Origin: Flavobacterium sp. UMI-01
Lineage (GTDB): Bacteria > Bacteroidota > Bacteroidia > Flavobacteriales > Flavobacteriaceae
Direction of reading: 5' to 3'
Length of the DNA stretch: 64,000 nucleotides
Assembly (NCBI RefSeq): GCF_019656315.1
Contig: NZ_BPLU01000073.1
Location: 119,818 to 183,817, forward strand
A program made the translations under genes and the position numbers. Shown piece by piece: positions 63,491 through 64,000 of the stretch (positions within the stretch are counted from its first letter, which is position 1; every line of letters starts with the position of its first letter). The notes beneath the pieces are model-generated. The model did not search any database. It saw nothing but the letters and a program-made list of their open reading frames with translations, and was not told the DNA's origin.

Positions 63491-63521
63491 AAAAAGCTTA
63501 TTCAAAAGGAACAAGCTTTTT
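63491..63521 (-). terminator. Hairpin terminator of the OmpA-family gene
   Basis: Arms 63491-63503 and 63509-63521 pair over 13 positions with one wobble (AAAAAGCTTATTC against GAACAAGCTTTTT). On the minus strand it is followed by a T-run, so it can end the OmpA transcript. Confidence 0.7.
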
Positions 63522-63548
63522 GGAGTGGTTTTATATTTGGTATAGGGA

Positions 63549-64000
63549 TTACAAATCAGTAATAATAAATTCCGAACGTCTATTTTGTTGGTGTTCTTCT
63601 TCGGTACATTTTACACCGTCAGTACAACGGTTTACTAGTTGGTATTCGCCGTATCCTTTCCCGGTTAGTCTATTTGGGTTTACTCCATTGTCAACTAACC
63701 AAGCGATGGTAGATTTGGCTCTTCTGTCGGACAAAGCTTCATTGTATTTGAAAGAAGCTCTACTATCGGTATGCGAACGAATATCAAGTTTCATATTAGG
63801 ATATTGTTTTAGGACATCTAATATTTTTTCTAAATCCAAAGCGGCTTCGTGTCTAATATTTGATTTGTCTAGGTCAAAGTAAATCATTTTGATACCAAAG
63901 CACTTGCCTAAATCGTCACCAATTGCGACTTTACAAGTGATTTTTTCCAAAGCGATATTCAACTCTGTTTTTCCGTTGTCTTTCCCTAGAGTAATTTTTT
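63549..64000 (-). CDS. OmpA-family protein, C-terminal peptidoglycan-binding domain (5' end outside window)
   Basis: The frame is open to the window edge, so the gene starts beyond 64000. About 149 codons are seen. The OmpA-like domain is clear: MIYFDLDKSNIRHEAALDLEKI, DIRSHTDSRASFKYNEALSDRRA, and a terminal SEFIITDL. The TDS..S..YNE..SDRRA segment contains the Asp and Arg that bind diaminopimelate in peptidoglycan. In flavobacteria such proteins often carry an N-terminal repeat or PD40 part, which lies outside. Confidence 0.9.
   Translation of the reverse strand, partial: KITLGKDNGKTELNIALEKITCKVAIGDDLGKCFGIKMIYFDLDKSNIRHEAALDLEKILDVLKQYPNMKLDIRSHTDSRASFKYNEALSDRRAKSTIAWLVDNGVNPNRLTGKGYGEYQLVNRCTDGVKCTEEEHQQNRRSEFIITDL

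Overview
The window looks like chromosomal DNA of a member of the Flavobacteriaceae, most likely Flavobacterium or a close relative. This rests on several signs. The sequence is AT-rich. Many genes are preceded by the Bacteroidota -7 element TAnnTTTG, sometimes with TTG about 16-23 bases upstream, and clear Shine-Dalgarno sequences are rare. The proteins belong to typical flavobacterial families (DUF6048/DUF6452 pair, DUF6155, DUF6265, CarboxypepD-regulatory protein, class II KARI, Bcr/CflA, OmpA). I saw no rRNA or tRNA gene, no CRISPR array and no intact insertion sequence.

Layout. 1-3.5 kb: end of a beta-glucan (laminarin-type) utilisation cluster, GH16 (cut by the window edge), GH3 lipoprotein, GH16. 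3.6-9.5 kb: ECF sigma factor with a 47-residue ORF behind it, endonuclease III, BCP peroxiredoxin, a surface protein, a DEAD-box RNA helicase with an RGG-like tail, and the RdgB/HAM1 house-cleaning pyrophosphatase. 9.65-9.80 kb: a probable structured small RNA with its own promoter and terminator. 9.9-26 kb: mainly housekeeping and hypothetical genes, namely a hybrid histidine kinase, NYN/LOTUS protein, ZIP transporter, several methyltransferases including RlmD and an RlmL-like enzyme, SGNH hydrolase, transglutaminase-like membrane protein, solitary binding protein, nucleoside phosphorylase, SUI1 and a 2-oxoglutarate oxygenase. 26.2-34.1 kb: a branched-chain amino-acid operon, leuA-leuB-ilvD-ilvB-ilvN-ilvC, without leuCD.

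34.15-38.0 kb is the accessory part. It contains dispersed hairpin repeats and a 763-residue protein that fuses an Mrr-like PD-(D/E)XK nuclease to a STAND-type NTPase. This is a candidate single-gene anti-phage system, bounded by short inverted repeats. It is followed by an intact HigA-type antitoxin whose HigB toxin is reduced to a C-terminal remnant. After it come a heparinase II/III-family polysaccharide lyase (38.1-40.4 kb) with a well-formed promoter and a tandem repeat at its likely transcription start, a DUF6265 lipoprotein, glutamate synthase gltB-gltD, and sucC.

49-64 kb: small secreted and membrane proteins, two superfamily 2 helicases followed by a type II NADH dehydrogenase, a Bcr/CflA exporter, a DnaJ-KTSC fusion, a CHASE-PAS-PAS histidine kinase overlapping its response regulator, a small-ORF operon ending in a YchJ-like SEC-C protein, a MITE-like element of about 270 bp, a CAP-domain lipoprotein, and the C-terminal part of an OmpA-family protein cut by the window end.

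Functionally the window joins polysaccharide breakdown, nitrogen and branched-chain amino-acid metabolism, RNA metabolism and signalling, with one compact defence-like insertion. Family assignments come from reading motifs and remembered family features. No database search was run.
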